The notes under the pieces were generated by a model. That model was not told the origin of the DNA. It saw only the letters and a program-made list of their open reading frames with translations, and did not search any database. Positions 1 through 6,812 of a stretch of 7,725 nucleotides of DNA are shown here, piece by piece; positions within the stretch are counted from its first letter, which is position 1; each line of letters starts with the position of its first letter. The translations under genes and the position numbers were made by a program. This stretch comes from QAMX01 sp003149835 (GTDB lineage Bacteria > Bacillota > Clostridia > Oscillospirales > QAMX01), in contig CAUGMN010000090.1 in NCBI GenBank assembly GCA_959600635.1, positions 1 to 7,725 of the forward strand. The letters run 5' to 3'.

Positions 1-1558
1 CAAACTGCTTTTCCGGCGAAGTATAGCTGTCCGTATCCGAGAAGGCGTTCTGCTGCAAAAAGTCCTCGCGGATCATCCGCGCCGTCTCCATCGTCAGCCG
101 GTCCTGCGGGGAAAGCGCGTCAATACCGACCAGGCGGACGATTTCATCGAGCTCCGACTCCTGCTGCAAAAGCCGCATCGCCGTGTCGCGGTTTTGCCGA
201 AACTCCTTGTCAACGTGTTCGTTCAGCCAAGGCATGACGCGGTCGAGATAGAGCGAATAGCTGTTCAGCCAGTTGATCGCCGGAAAGTGACGGCGATACG
301 CGAGTTGATCGTCAAGCCCCCAGAAAACCTTGACGATTCGCAGCGTCGCCTGAGAAACCGGCTCGGAAATATCGCCGCCGGCCGGCGAGACGGCGCCGAT
401 CGCGCTCAGCGAGGCCTCGCGGCCGTCGCTGCCCAGGCAGACGACACGGCCGGCGCGCTCGTAAAACTGCGCGATCCGCGAGGTCAGATAAGCCGGATAC
501 CCCTCTTCGCCCGGCATCTCTTCCAGACGGCCGGACATTTCGCGGAGCGCCTCCGCCCAGCGCGAGGTGGAGTCCGCGATAATCGCGACGTCATAGCCCA
601 TATCGCGGAAATATTCGCCGATGGTAATGCCGGTATAGATGGAGGCCTCGCGCGCGGCAACCGGCATGTCGGAGGTGTTGGCGATCAGCACCGTGCGCTT
701 CATCAGGCTTTCACCCGAGCGCGGATCCTTCAACTCCGGGAATTCGCGCAGTACGTCGGTCATCTCGTTGCCGCGTTCGCCGCAGCCGATGTAGATAACT
801 ATATCGACGTCCGACCACTTCGCCAGCTGATGCTGCACGACGGTCTTTCCGCTGCCGAAGGGACCCGGAATCGCCGCCGCGCCGCCCTTGGCGATGGGAA
901 ACATGGTATCAATCACGCGCTGGCCGGTGATCATCGGCGTCGCCGGAGCGAGCTTTTCACGGTACAAACGGCTGCGTCTGACCGGCCAGTAGGACAGCAT
1001 CTGCAAATCCCTCTCCGTCCCGTCCTCGCTTCGGACGCGGGCGACCGGCTCGGTAATCGTAAAATCGCCTTCATAAATGGCGGTAATTTCGCCCTCGACG
1101 CCTTGCGGCACCATGATTTTATGGGATACGATAACGGTCTCCGGCACCTCGCCGATGATGTCGCCGGTGACAACGCGGTCGCCGACCTTTACCAACGGGT
1201 GAAACGCCCATTTTTTCGTATGGTCGAGCGCCGTGACGTCGATACCGCGGCTGATCGTATCGCCGGTCAGCTTGCGGATCACTTCGAGGGGGCGCTGAAT
1301 CCCGTCAAAAATCATTTCCAGCATGCCCGGCGCCAGCTCCACAGAGAGCGGCGCGCCCGTCGAAACGACCTCCGCGCCCGGGGCGAGGCCGGAGGTTTCC
1401 TCATATACCTGAATCGAGGCGCGGTCTTCGCGCATCTCAATAATTTCACCGATCAGACGATCCTCGCCGACGCGGACGACGTCGAACATATTTGCGCCGG
1501 ACATTCCCTCCGCGACGACGAGCGGACCGGAGATTTTCACGACTCTTCCGTTTTCCAT
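1..1558 (-). CDS. ntpA: V-type ATPase catalytic subunit A (3' end cut by window edge)
   Basis: Catalytic subunit of the cytoplasmic head of a rotary V/A-type ATPase; it binds and hydrolyses (or synthesises) ATP at the A/B interfaces. Reading the complement from the ATG at 1558-1556 gives 519 uninterrupted residues running off base 1. It opens with MENGRVVKISGPLVVAEGM, the usual beta-barrel start of the family. The stretch of about residues 110-190 is the bulge (non-homologous) insertion that separates A from F-type beta subunits. The Walker A loop GPFGSGKT is at 232-239, the presumed catalytic Glu is E261 in GERGNEM, and the Walker B strand ends in D329 (VAIIAD) followed by STSRWAEALRE. E. 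hirae NtpA is about 593 residues, so roughly 70 C-terminal residues are missing. An in-frame TAG at 1585-1583 rules out a start further upstream. The best Shine-Dalgarno-like sequence (GGAAGGG, 1580-1574) is 15 nt away, which is longer than usual. It lies 55 bp after the F-type subunit gene. Confidence 0.98.
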   Translation of the reverse strand, partial: MENGRVVKISGPLVVAEGMSGANMFDVVRVGEDRLIGEIIEMREDRASIQVYEETSGLAPGAEVVSTGAPLSVELAPGMLEMIFDGIQRPLEVIRKLTGDTISRGIDVTALDHTKKWAFHPLVKVGDRVVTGDIIGEVPETVIVSHKIMVPQGVEGEITAIYEGDFTITEPVARVRSEDGTERDLQMLSYWPVRRSRLYREKLAPATPMITGQRVIDTMFPIAKGGAAAIPGPFGSGKTVVQHQLAKWSDVDIVIYIGCGERGNEMTDVLREFPELKDPRSGESLMKRTVLIANTSDMPVAAREASIYTGITIGEYFRDMGYDVAIIADSTSRWAEALREMSGRLEEMPGEEGYPAYLTSRIAQFYERAGRVVCLGSDGREASLSAIGAVSPAGGDISEPVSQATLRIVKVFWGLDDQLAYRRHFPAINWLNSYSLYLDRVMPWLNEHVDKEFRQNRDTAMRLLQQESELDEIVRLVGIDALSPQDRLTMETARMIREDFLQQNAFSDTDSYTSPEKQF

Positions 1559-1613
1559 ACCGAGTTTCAGACACCCTTCCGTCTAATAATTCATGGCGCG
1601 GCCGCGGCGAACG

Positions 1614-1946
1614 CTATTGCTGATCGATCGTACCGCTGATGATATCCGCGCCCACCGCCCGTTCAACGCTCTTTTTGACCGCCGTTTTGCCGATCCCGAG
1701 CGAACCGCTTTTGCCCGGAAGCAGAATCACCGCCGGAGCGAGGCGGTCCGTATATTTGGCGACCTCTTCCATAGCAAGGCTCGCCGCCTGTTCCGTGATA
1801 TAAATCACCGCGTACGGTCCGGCGGCCAGTTCCTTCAAAGCCGCCTTAACGGATTCCGCCGTATCGGCCGGAACCGCGTCAAAGCCGACCGCTTTAAAGC
1901 CGAGAACGGAATCGTAATCGCCTATGACCGCTATTTTGTATTCCAT
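1614..1946 (-). CDS. ntpG: V-type ATPase small central-stalk subunit (family subunit F; NtpG in E. hirae naming)
   Basis: Small central-stalk subunit of 110 residues that sits on the rotating shaft with subunit D and helps couple head rotation to the membrane ring. It matches the V-type subunit F family (about 100-110 residues). It begins MEYKIAVIGDYDSVLGFKAVG, which carries the family's hallmark IAVIGDxDSVxGF strand-turn of a Rossmann-like fold. It continues with a second strand, YAVIYITEQAA (about 45-55), and the PAVILLPGKSGS segment (about 71-82), where the family has a conserved IPG-like turn. The ATG at 1946 is preceded by a GGGAGCGAGG sequence at normal spacing. It starts 24 bp after the subunit C stop and precedes subunit A, exactly the place of ntpG in E. 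hirae. Names conflict between systems: E. hirae NtpG corresponds to eukaryotic and archaeal subunit F. Confidence 0.96.
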   Translation of the reverse strand: MEYKIAVIGDYDSVLGFKAVGFDAVPADTAESVKAALKELAAGPYAVIYITEQAASLAMEEVAKYTDRLAPAVILLPGKSGSLGIGKTAVKKSVERAVGADIISGTIDQQ

Positions 1947-1970
1947 ATTCCTCGCTCCCGTCCGTTTGAT

Positions 1971-2996
1971 TTACACGCCGCCGAGCGCAGCCGCGATATC
2001 GGCGGGAGACTGATTCGTCAGTTTTCCGGCCATAATCGTCCTCAAAATCTTGAATTCCTCTTCCTTATTGACGATATACGCGATCAGGATCTCCGGCCCT
2101 GCCGCGACGTAGCGGACGGGCTCGAAGAGCTGGTTTTCAGCGGTCGCGCACGCGCGCTCAAATTCCGTCAGCGGCTTTTTTTCGCCGTTCAGGGCGACGC
2201 CGAGCGCAGCCGCCCCGGCAAAGGCGGTGTCCTGATACAGCTCCGCCAACCGGTTCTCCCGAGCCGCGGCAATCAGCCTGCCCTTTTCGACCAGCCCTTT
2301 GTCCGAGAGCGCCGTTTCCAGCAGCTGCACGCCGTTTTGCATACGCAGCAGCCGGATAGTCGAGCGCAGGTTCGCGCTCTCGGCCACCAGCCGCGCATAT
2401 TTTTGTAGAAACTCAATCTCCGATTCGCCGGCAAAACGAGCCTGTTCGTCGAGCATGGCGCGGTCGACGACAAAGTCGGCGAGCTGTCCGTCCGAGGTGC
2501 GGGAAAGAATCTCCCTAGCTTCGTCGGCCGCCGCTCCGAAAACGCCCGCAAGCGCTCCCGCTTTGCCGTTGCCAAGCCGTTCCGTCAGCTCGGCGACGGA
2601 ATACATTCCGCCTTCAAGCAGGAGCGGCGCAGCGTCCGCGCCGATACACTGGCTTTTCAGAATGGTCTTGATGTTGTGACAATCTGTCTTGACGCGGAAA
2701 AAGTCTGTCAGCGCGCGGGATTCGCTGATTCTCTCCGCGAAATCATATAGCTCCGCCCTGGCTCTGTGCATCAGGCGCGCGAACAGATACATCCCTTCCA
2801 CGCCTGTCCTCGCAGTGTCGATACCGGACAGATCATACCCGCATTCACCGACGACACGGTAAGCGTCCGCCGCAGACTGCGCCTCGATCATCCGCGTCCG
2901 GCGCTCCGCGTTCAGAAGGCTGTTCTCCATCGCGCGAATACGGCCGGAAGCATACAGGTAATGGAGCATATTTGTTTTTTTGGGCGTTTTTTTCAT
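1971..2996 (-). CDS. ntpC: V-type ATPase subunit C/d (ring-to-central-stalk connector)
   Basis: A 341-residue helical connector (V-ATPase C / AC39 d family, PF01992 type). It sits on the cytoplasmic face of the proteolipid ring and links it to the central shaft. Residues 11-28 (LHYLYASGRIRAMENSLL) are the typical N-terminal helix of the family. The C-terminal stretch 302-341 has the usual pattern with EILIAYIVNKEEEFKILRTI, then a GKL turn and a final helix ending in AALGGV. Length is close to the usual figure of about 330. The start at 2996 is favoured over the internal ATG at 2969 because AAAGGTG lies 8 nt upstream of it and because its ATG overlaps the subunit E stop (ATGA, 2993-2996), suggesting translational coupling. 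The first ten codons contain two A7 runs on the coding strand (2987-2993 and 2975-2981), giving a lysine-rich N-terminal tip (MKKTPKKTN) that the family does not require. Confidence 0.95.
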   Translation of the reverse strand: MKKTPKKTNMLHYLYASGRIRAMENSLLNAERRTRMIEAQSAADAYRVVGECGYDLSGIDTARTGVEGMYLFARLMHRARAELYDFAERISESRALTDFFRVKTDCHNIKTILKSQCIGADAAPLLLEGGMYSVAELTERLGNGKAGALAGVFGAAADEAREILSRTSDGQLADFVVDRAMLDEQARFAGESEIEFLQKYARLVAESANLRSTIRLLRMQNGVQLLETALSDKGLVEKGRLIAAARENRLAELYQDTAFAGAAALGVALNGEKKPLTEFERACATAENQLFEPVRYVAAGPEILIAYIVNKEEEFKILRTIMAGKLTNQSPADIAAALGGV

Positions 2997-3592
2997 GAAA
3001 ACAACACCTTTACGACCTCGTCAGACAACTCTGTACGCGTCTGTGCGATGACGGAGGCCATCGAGCAGTCCGTCTCGATGTTGCCGCTTTTGAGGATAAA
3101 ACCGCCGTCCATCTCACGGCATTCTTCCGACAGGCGAAGCGAAGCCGTTTTTCCGGCCGCGGCCAGCGCCTCGTTAAAGCGCGCGACCGCCTCCGCGCCG
3201 AGCTCGGCGCGGTCACGGCTGTTAAAAAGCACCAGCTCGTCGCCCGCGCAGTCGGCGGCGGCGAGACTTTTGAGGAAAAAGGCGAGCTTTTCGTCTTTGC
3301 TTAAATTCACCAGCCTGTTGCGGGCGCGCTCAAACGCCGCGTTCAGCATCATATGCTTCGCGGCCAGCAGCTTTTTGGAACGCTCCAAAGAGTCGCCGCC
3401 CTCGGCGCGCAGCGTTTCCGCCGCCGCCTCGGCGTTTGCGCGTTCCAGGATTTGCCGCGCGGCAGCCTCGCCCCGGCTCCGGTATTCGCCGAGCACGGTC
3501 TCCGCCTGCGCTTTCGCCTCGGCAAGCTTTTCCTCGCAGGCTCTGTTCGCCTTGGCGTCGATCTTTTCAATTAACGCGTCGATACCGTTCAT
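2993..3592 (-). CDS. ntpE: V-type ATPase peripheral stalk subunit E
   Basis: A 199-residue subunit of the peripheral stalk, which pairs with the small coiled-coil subunit to tie the A/B head to membrane subunit I and resist rotation. The N-terminal half (about 1-90) is charged and alanine-rich, with long helix character (IEKIDAKANRACEEKLAEAK and onward). The C-terminal domain (about 100-199) has the mixed alpha/beta layout of the E family, including the REMDGGFILKSGNIETDCSM segment (about 158-178), where the family has a conserved GG(F/V) strand followed by a D/N-rich turn. Length fits the family (about 185-200). The ATG at 3592 has AGGAG 3 nt upstream, with a further GGAGG at 13 nt. The stop overlaps the subunit C start by 4 bp, and the subunit K gene lies 64 bp upstream. 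Identification rests on fold-level pattern plus operon position, since this family is poorly conserved in sequence. Confidence 0.93.
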   Translation of the reverse strand: MNGIDALIEKIDAKANRACEEKLAEAKAQAETVLGEYRSRGEAAARQILERANAEAAAETLRAEGGDSLERSKKLLAAKHMMLNAAFERARNRLVNLSKDEKLAFFLKSLAAADCAGDELVLFNSRDRAELGAEAVARFNEALAAAGKTASLRLSEECREMDGGFILKSGNIETDCSMASVIAQTRTELSDEVVKVLFS

Positions 3593-3656
3593 ATGCTCCT
3601 CATTTCCTCCACTGCGGGTCCCTCGCTCAGTTCAGCGTTCAGATACGTGAAAAAAA

Positions 3657-4169
3657 TCAACCGACCTGGATACCCGAAACGAGCAGGAAGGAAATCAGCA
3701 GCGCGAAAACGGCATAGGTTTCGACGAGACCGGCAAAAATCATACCTTTTGTGGATTCTTCCGGACGCTTCGCGACAATCTGCATGGAAGCGGCCGCAAC
3801 CTTAGCCTGCGAAATCGCCGAATGATATCCTACAAACGCCATGGGGATCGCCGCGAAAAACAGCGCCGTTCCCTGTCCGATGGTGATCGCTTCAAAAGCG
3901 ACGTCGCCGCCGAAAATACCGACCTTCATCATAATCAGGAAGGCGATAATCAGGCCGTAAATGCCCTGTGTGCCCGGGAGCGCCTGCAAAATCAGCGTAC
4001 GGACGAATTTTGACGGATCCTCCGAGACGATTCCCGCCGCCATTTCGCCGACCATACCGACGCCGCGCGCCGAGCCGATGCCGGCCATGATCAGCGCCAG
4101 ACCCGCGCCGAACAGCGCGATGTTTCCACCCTGGAAAATGAGTTTCAAGAGATCTACCAATTCTGCCAT
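3657..4169 (-). CDS. ntpK: V-type ATPase proteolipid ring subunit K, Na+-type ligand set
   Basis: Rotor-ring subunit of the membrane sector, 170 residues, with four predicted membrane helices in two duplicated hairpins (about 17-48, 60-84, 97-131, 142-166). The second hairpin carries the ion-carrying glutamate E150 (LVETYAV). The equivalent place in the first hairpin holds Q68 (LPGTQG), as in E. hirae NtpK. All five residues that bind Na+ in the E. hirae ring (L61, T64, Q65, Q110, E139) have counterparts here: L64, T67, Q68, Q121 and E150. The protein is about 14 residues longer than E. hirae NtpK; about eight of these lie between helices 2 and 3 (around GIFGGDVAFEAITIG). The start at 4169 is chosen over an open frame reaching 4331 because a perfect AAGGAGGA lies 8 nt upstream and the longer version would overlap subunit I by about 150 bp. 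The ATG is 4 bp after the subunit I stop. Confidence 0.97.
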   Translation of the reverse strand: MAELVDLLKLIFQGGNIALFGAGLALIMAGIGSARGVGMVGEMAAGIVSEDPSKFVRTLILQALPGTQGIYGLIIAFLIMMKVGIFGGDVAFEAITIGQGTALFFAAIPMAFVGYHSAISQAKVAAASMQIVAKRPEESTKGMIFAGLVETYAVFALLISFLLVSGIQVG

Positions 4170-4173
4170 GATC

Positions 4174-6132
4174 TTAGTCCTCCTTGATGATGTCGACATA
4201 TTTTGTCGTGACGGCAAGCGGCTTGAACATTCTGCCGCCTCCCTCATAGAACCGCCCGAAGTATTCGATATATTGCAGCCTGCTTGTATGAACATAGGTG
4301 CCGAGCAGGTTGAGGGCCAGATTAAAGACATGCCCGATTACAAAAACGACGACGAACAAAATCGTCCCGCTGACGCTGAAACCTTTCAGCGAGCCCATCG
4401 TGTTGACGACGTTGGCGACGACCGCCGTAGACAGGCAGAGCGCCAGCAGCCGCGAGTAGGAAAGAATATCGGAGAAAAAGCCGGTGATATTATACAGCGC
4501 CATAAAACCGCCCGATATCTTGGCCAGCCCCTTTTTCTCCAAAGAACCGCCGTACATCACCATCAGCGCGCCGGCGGCCGCCACATACATGCCGACGGGC
4601 GAATCCACCAGGAAGATCAGGCCGATTCCGGCAAACAGGACATACCATGAAAAAATCCCAAACACCGCGCCCTGCCAGTCGCCGCGCTTCAAGCGGCGCA
4701 GCGCGTCGAGGAACATCGCCGTCATCACCTGTACGCCGCCGAAAATATACGAGAGAATCATCATTTTCAGCGGCTCGTTGATCGGGTCGATCAAGGCGGG
4801 CGGCGTTATCTCTTTGCCGAACAGCCCGCCGGTGATAACCGGAACGGCGTTTCCGAACCAGCTGCCGAACACCGCGCCCCATAAAAGCGTCGAGATGCCG
4901 CCGAAAAAGAAGATCGTCAGCATTCTGCGCATCGAGCCGGACGGTTTGGTCTTGACCAGCATGAACAGGCATCCGAGCGCGAGAAGAATCCCGTACGCCG
5001 CGTCCGACAGCATGATGCCGAAGGCAAGGAAATAGAACAGCGCCATCGTGGGATTCGGGTCGATATAGGACCGGTAAGCCGGCATCCCGTACATCTGCGT
5101 GATCTCGCCGAAAGGCTCGACGAGCCTGCCGTTGTCGAGCCGAACCGGCACGTCGTCTTCTTCCTCAGGTTCTTCAACCGAATACGACGCCTCGCAGCGC
5201 TCCATCAGCGCCACGACGTCCTTTTCCGCTTTTTCAGGAAACCAGCCTTCCAGAATAAACGCGCTGCCCGTTTCCACGAGCCCCGCTCTGACCCGCTCCC
5301 GCTCCGCCCGATTCGTCAGCGCGTCGTAGGCTTGTTTCAGGAGCTGGGTCTTGTCCTGCATGGAACGGATTTGTTCGAGCACGGCGCCGCGCTCTTTTTC
5401 CAGCCGGGCTTTGGCGGCGGCGAGCTGCGCAAGCTTCTCCGCAACCGTTCCTGTAAAGCCTTTGAAGCTCTGCTCCGCAAAAGAATATTGGCGCAGGAGC
5501 CGCAGGGCCTCGCCGTCCTCGTCTCTGTCGGTCAAAACCGCGACATAGATCGCCGTTTTATCCCGCGATACCTCCCAAAGCTCCGTACAAGGCGCGGTCT
5601 CCTGAAAAGCCGCGCGGAGCTGCTCCAATTTCAGGTAAGCCGGCAGCGTCCCGCAGCGGTAGGCAAACGAGCTGCCTCCTGTAAACTCCATCGGCGTTTT
5701 CAGCTCCGACCACGGGGCGAGCAGCTCTTCGTCGGAGGCGAGCGTTCGCAGCTCGCTCTTGTTCCGGTCAAGCTGATCGGAGCAGGTAATCAGCGTTTCG
5801 GCGGCGGCCACGGCGCGCTCCTCCGCGCTTTCGTCAAACAGCGCGAACTCATGCACCGCGGGCTTGGGCGCAAACATCCCCGTTTTAACCGGCGCATAGC
5901 GGTCGAGCAACCCGCAGGCGGCCGCGATCTTGTCGCGGCGCGCCAGAATCCGGTCGGCCTCGCCCGCATCCAGACGGATCAGCCCCTGCTCAAACAGCTC
6001 GGCATAGCCCGCCGACTGCCTATTCAGCTCCTCAACCTCGACGCAGCCGATCCGCATCATTTCGGAAATAATATAAGCGCGGCTGTCAACTGGCGCCGCG
6101 AGCGTGAGCTTTTTCATCGCAGCGATTGCCAT
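4174..6132 (-). CDS. ntpI: V-type ATPase membrane subunit I (subunit a)
   Basis: Stator membrane subunit (V_ATPase_I, PF01496 type), 652 residues, forming the ion half-channels beside the K ring. Residues 1 to about 345 are the cytoplasmic arm, with a coiled coil near 230-280. The membrane part runs from about 362 to 612 with seven to eight hydrophobic segments, starting at the hallmark DPNPTMALFYFLAFGIMLSD (358-377). R561 in DILSYSRLLALCLS and R618 in HTSRLQYIEYFGRFYEGGGR match the two functional arginines of E. hirae NtpI (R573 and R629). Length compares with about 664 in E. hirae. The start at 6132 gives MAIAAMKKLTL, the common MxxxxMKK opening of the family; the internal ATG at 6117 cannot be excluded because neither start has a strong Shine-Dalgarno. 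The gene begins 1 bp after the preceding stop, so coupling to its translation is likely. It ends with the ribosome site of ntpK embedded in its last codons. Confidence 0.97.
   Translation of the reverse strand: MAIAAMKKLTLAAPVDSRAYIISEMMRIGCVEVEELNRQSAGYAELFEQGLIRLDAGEADRILARRDKIAAACGLLDRYAPVKTGMFAPKPAVHEFALFDESAEERAVAAAETLITCSDQLDRNKSELRTLASDEELLAPWSELKTPMEFTGGSSFAYRCGTLPAYLKLEQLRAAFQETAPCTELWEVSRDKTAIYVAVLTDRDEDGEALRLLRQYSFAEQSFKGFTGTVAEKLAQLAAAKARLEKERGAVLEQIRSMQDKTQLLKQAYDALTNRAERERVRAGLVETGSAFILEGWFPEKAEKDVVALMERCEASYSVEEPEEEDDVPVRLDNGRLVEPFGEITQMYGMPAYRSYIDPNPTMALFYFLAFGIMLSDAAYGILLALGCLFMLVKTKPSGSMRRMLTIFFFGGISTLLWGAVFGSWFGNAVPVITGGLFGKEITPPALIDPINEPLKMMILSYIFGGVQVMTAMFLDALRRLKRGDWQGAVFGIFSWYVLFAGIGLIFLVDSPVGMYVAAAGALMVMYGGSLEKKGLAKISGGFMALYNITGFFSDILSYSRLLALCLSTAVVANVVNTMGSLKGFSVSGTILFVVVFVIGHVFNLALNLLGTYVHTSRLQYIEYFGRFYEGGGRMFKPLAVTTKYVDIIKED
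4177..4184 (-). promoter_or_regulatory. Strong Shine-Dalgarno of ntpK inside the end of ntpI
   Basis: AAGGAGGA on the coding strand lies 8 nt before the ntpK ATG and within the last codons of ntpI. It is the strongest ribosome site in the operon, which fits the need for many K copies per complex (ten in the E. hirae ring). It also settles the ntpK start at 4169. Confidence 0.8.
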
Positions 6133-6133
6133 C

Positions 6134-6448
6134 TCAGCCGTTCACAATCCTTTCACAGATCAGCGCCGCAGCCGCATCCAGCCTCGGCGCCGCATCATTT
6201 TTTACGGATACGCAGTCGCGCGCCGCCGCGTCGGCCGCAATCTCCGAGGTTTTCCGGATTTCTTCGGCGGCGCGGAGCCTGATTTGTTCCGCCTGTTCCT
6301 CCGCGTCGCGCACGAGCCGGTCATAGAGCTTCTGCCCCTCCGCCTCCGCCTGTTCCAAAATGCGCGCCGCCTCCGCCGCCGCTTCGCCGCGCCGTTCGTC
6401 GGCTTTTTTTTCCGCGTCTAAAATCTTTTGGATATCTTCGACCGCCAT
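6134..6448 (-). CDS. V-type ATPase small peripheral-stalk coiled-coil subunit (G/H type; position of E. hirae ntpF)
   Basis: First gene of the operon: 104 residues, almost wholly a charged, alanine-rich helix (MAVEDIQKILDAEKKADERR through about residue 75) with heptad-like spacing. A short C-terminal segment, ALICERIVNG, matches the usual IxxRIVxG end of these proteins. Small coiled-coil subunits in this position pair with subunit E to make the peripheral stalks; databases name them subunit H, subunit G or simply ATPase, and E. hirae calls the first gene ntpF. The frame stays open back to an ATG at 6592, but that start lies upstream of the promoter at 6522-6550 and would add an unrelated 48-residue head. 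The ATG at 6448 is therefore used, with AGAGG 11 nt upstream (a rather long gap). The stop is 1 bp before subunit I. Family membership is inferred from size, composition and position rather than from catalytic motifs. Confidence 0.88.
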   Translation of the reverse strand: MAVEDIQKILDAEKKADERRGEAAAEAARILEQAEAEGQKLYDRLVRDAEEQAEQIRLRAAEEIRKTSEIAADAAARDCVSVKNDAAPRLDAAAALICERIVNG

Positions 6449-6521
6449 CCTGCGCACAACCTCTTTTCCTGTGTCCGAAAAACATCTGTCTACAAACTTT
6501 TTCCAGATAACATTCTTGGTT

Positions 6522-6550
6522 ATTTTATCAAATCCCTTTCTCTTTGTCAA
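6522..6550 (-). promoter_or_regulatory. Housekeeping-sigma promoter of the ntp operon
   Basis: On the minus strand a perfect -35 hexamer TTGACA (6550-6545) is followed after exactly 17 bp by TAAAAT (6527-6522), one base from the TATAAT consensus. The predicted transcription start is near 6515, giving a leader of about 67 nt before the first ATG at 6448. The hexamers lie in a locally A+T-richer stretch inside otherwise G+C-rich sequence. No other match this good was seen near the operon's genes, so it is the likely main promoter for all seven ATPase genes. Start site and strength are inferred from consensus only. Confidence 0.82.
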
Positions 6551-6569
6551 GCCATTTTCTCGTCTTTCA

Positions 6570-6582
6570 GGGAGAATCTCCC
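6570..6582. promoter_or_regulatory. Candidate operator: perfect GGGAGA-a-TCTCCC palindrome upstream of the ntp -35 box
   Basis: A 13-bp inverted repeat with 6-bp arms and a 1-bp centre lies 19 bp upstream of the ntp -35 hexamer (6545-6550), a usual place for an activator. It is too short in its loop to act as an RNA hairpin. No specific regulator can be named from the sequence, and a chance palindrome of this length is possible. Confidence 0.35.
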
Positions 6583-6777
6583 GCCTATGCATACAGCCCG
6601 ATCAACGCGCACGCCGGACCGTCTGTATTCTGAACGCAATGAACGAAAAACCCGATGCCGCCGTCAGCGCCTGTATGGCTCCTCCGGGTATGTTTTTCGC
6701 CGGATTTCAGAAAAAGATCAGGCTTTAAAGACTTCGGCCGTTCCGCATATTCGCCTGCCGCGGTCCTTTGATTACGC

Positions 6778-6806
6778 TTGTCTTTGCCTGAAAAATATGG
6801 TATGAT
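6778..6806 (+). promoter_or_regulatory. Housekeeping-sigma promoter of the sialidase-like gene
   Basis: The -35 hexamer TTGTCT (6778-6783) and -10 hexamer TATGAT (6801-6806) are separated by 17 bp. Transcription should begin near 6813, leaving a leader of only about 20 nt that contains the CGGAGG ribosome site (6821-6826), 7 nt from the ATG. The -10 box is covered by the inverted repeat at 6798-6812, so the promoter is probably repressible. Confidence 0.8.
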
Positions 6807-6812
6807 ATACCA
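6798..6812. promoter_or_regulatory. Candidate operator TGGTAT-gat-ATACCA over the -10 box (GntR/FadR-like)
   Basis: A perfect inverted repeat with two 6-bp arms and a 3-bp centre spans the -10 hexamer and ends about at the predicted transcription start, the classic place for a repressor. The TGGTAT...ATACCA arms resemble operators of the FadR branch of GntR regulators: UxuR/ExuR sites centre on TGGTATACCA, and E. coli NanR, the sialic acid repressor, binds GGTATA repeats. The minus-strand arm here reads TGGTATA. Family assignment is inference; no regulator gene is in the window. Confidence 0.55.

Noticed and set aside
194..1639. 481-codon open frame on the plus strand
   Set aside because: It is the antisense shadow of ntpA, whose protein shows Walker A, Walker B and the full family pattern. 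The plus-strand translation is Arg/Ala/Asp-rich with no recognisable domain.
1593..2408. 271-codon plus-strand open frame
   Set aside because: Antisense to the F-type subunit and subunit C genes, both clearly recognisable; Arg-rich composition typical of shadows in G+C-rich DNA.
2975..2993. A-rich runs read as a programmed -1 frameshift site
   Set aside because: The A AAA AAC heptamer is not in the zero-frame phase needed for X XXY YYZ slippage, and no downstream structure or product in the other frame is evident.
4170..4331. Upstream extension of ntpK to an ATG at 4331
   Set aside because: It would overlap ntpI deeply and add 54 non-family residues; the ATG at 4169 has a perfect Shine-Dalgarno and a normal proteolipid start.
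5332..6282. 316-codon plus-strand open frame
   Set aside because: Antisense to ntpI and the stalk gene; no ribosome site or family features.
6484..6508. Inverted repeat ATCTG ... CAGAT in the ntp leader
   Set aside because: Only 5-bp arms around a 15-nt loop with no extension; within chance expectation and no riboswitch pattern around it.
6449..6592. Upstream extension of the first ATPase gene to 6592
   Set aside because: It starts upstream of the near-consensus promoter and adds a head unlike any stalk subunit.
6683..6704. Possible hairpin TCCGG ... CCGGA
   Set aside because: Only five base pairs with a 12-nt loop and no following T run; not a credible terminator.
6639..6728. 29-codon plus-strand frame (MNEKPDAAVSACM...) in the intergenic region
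   Set aside because: No ribosome site, no promoter directly ahead and no recognisable pattern; most likely chance.
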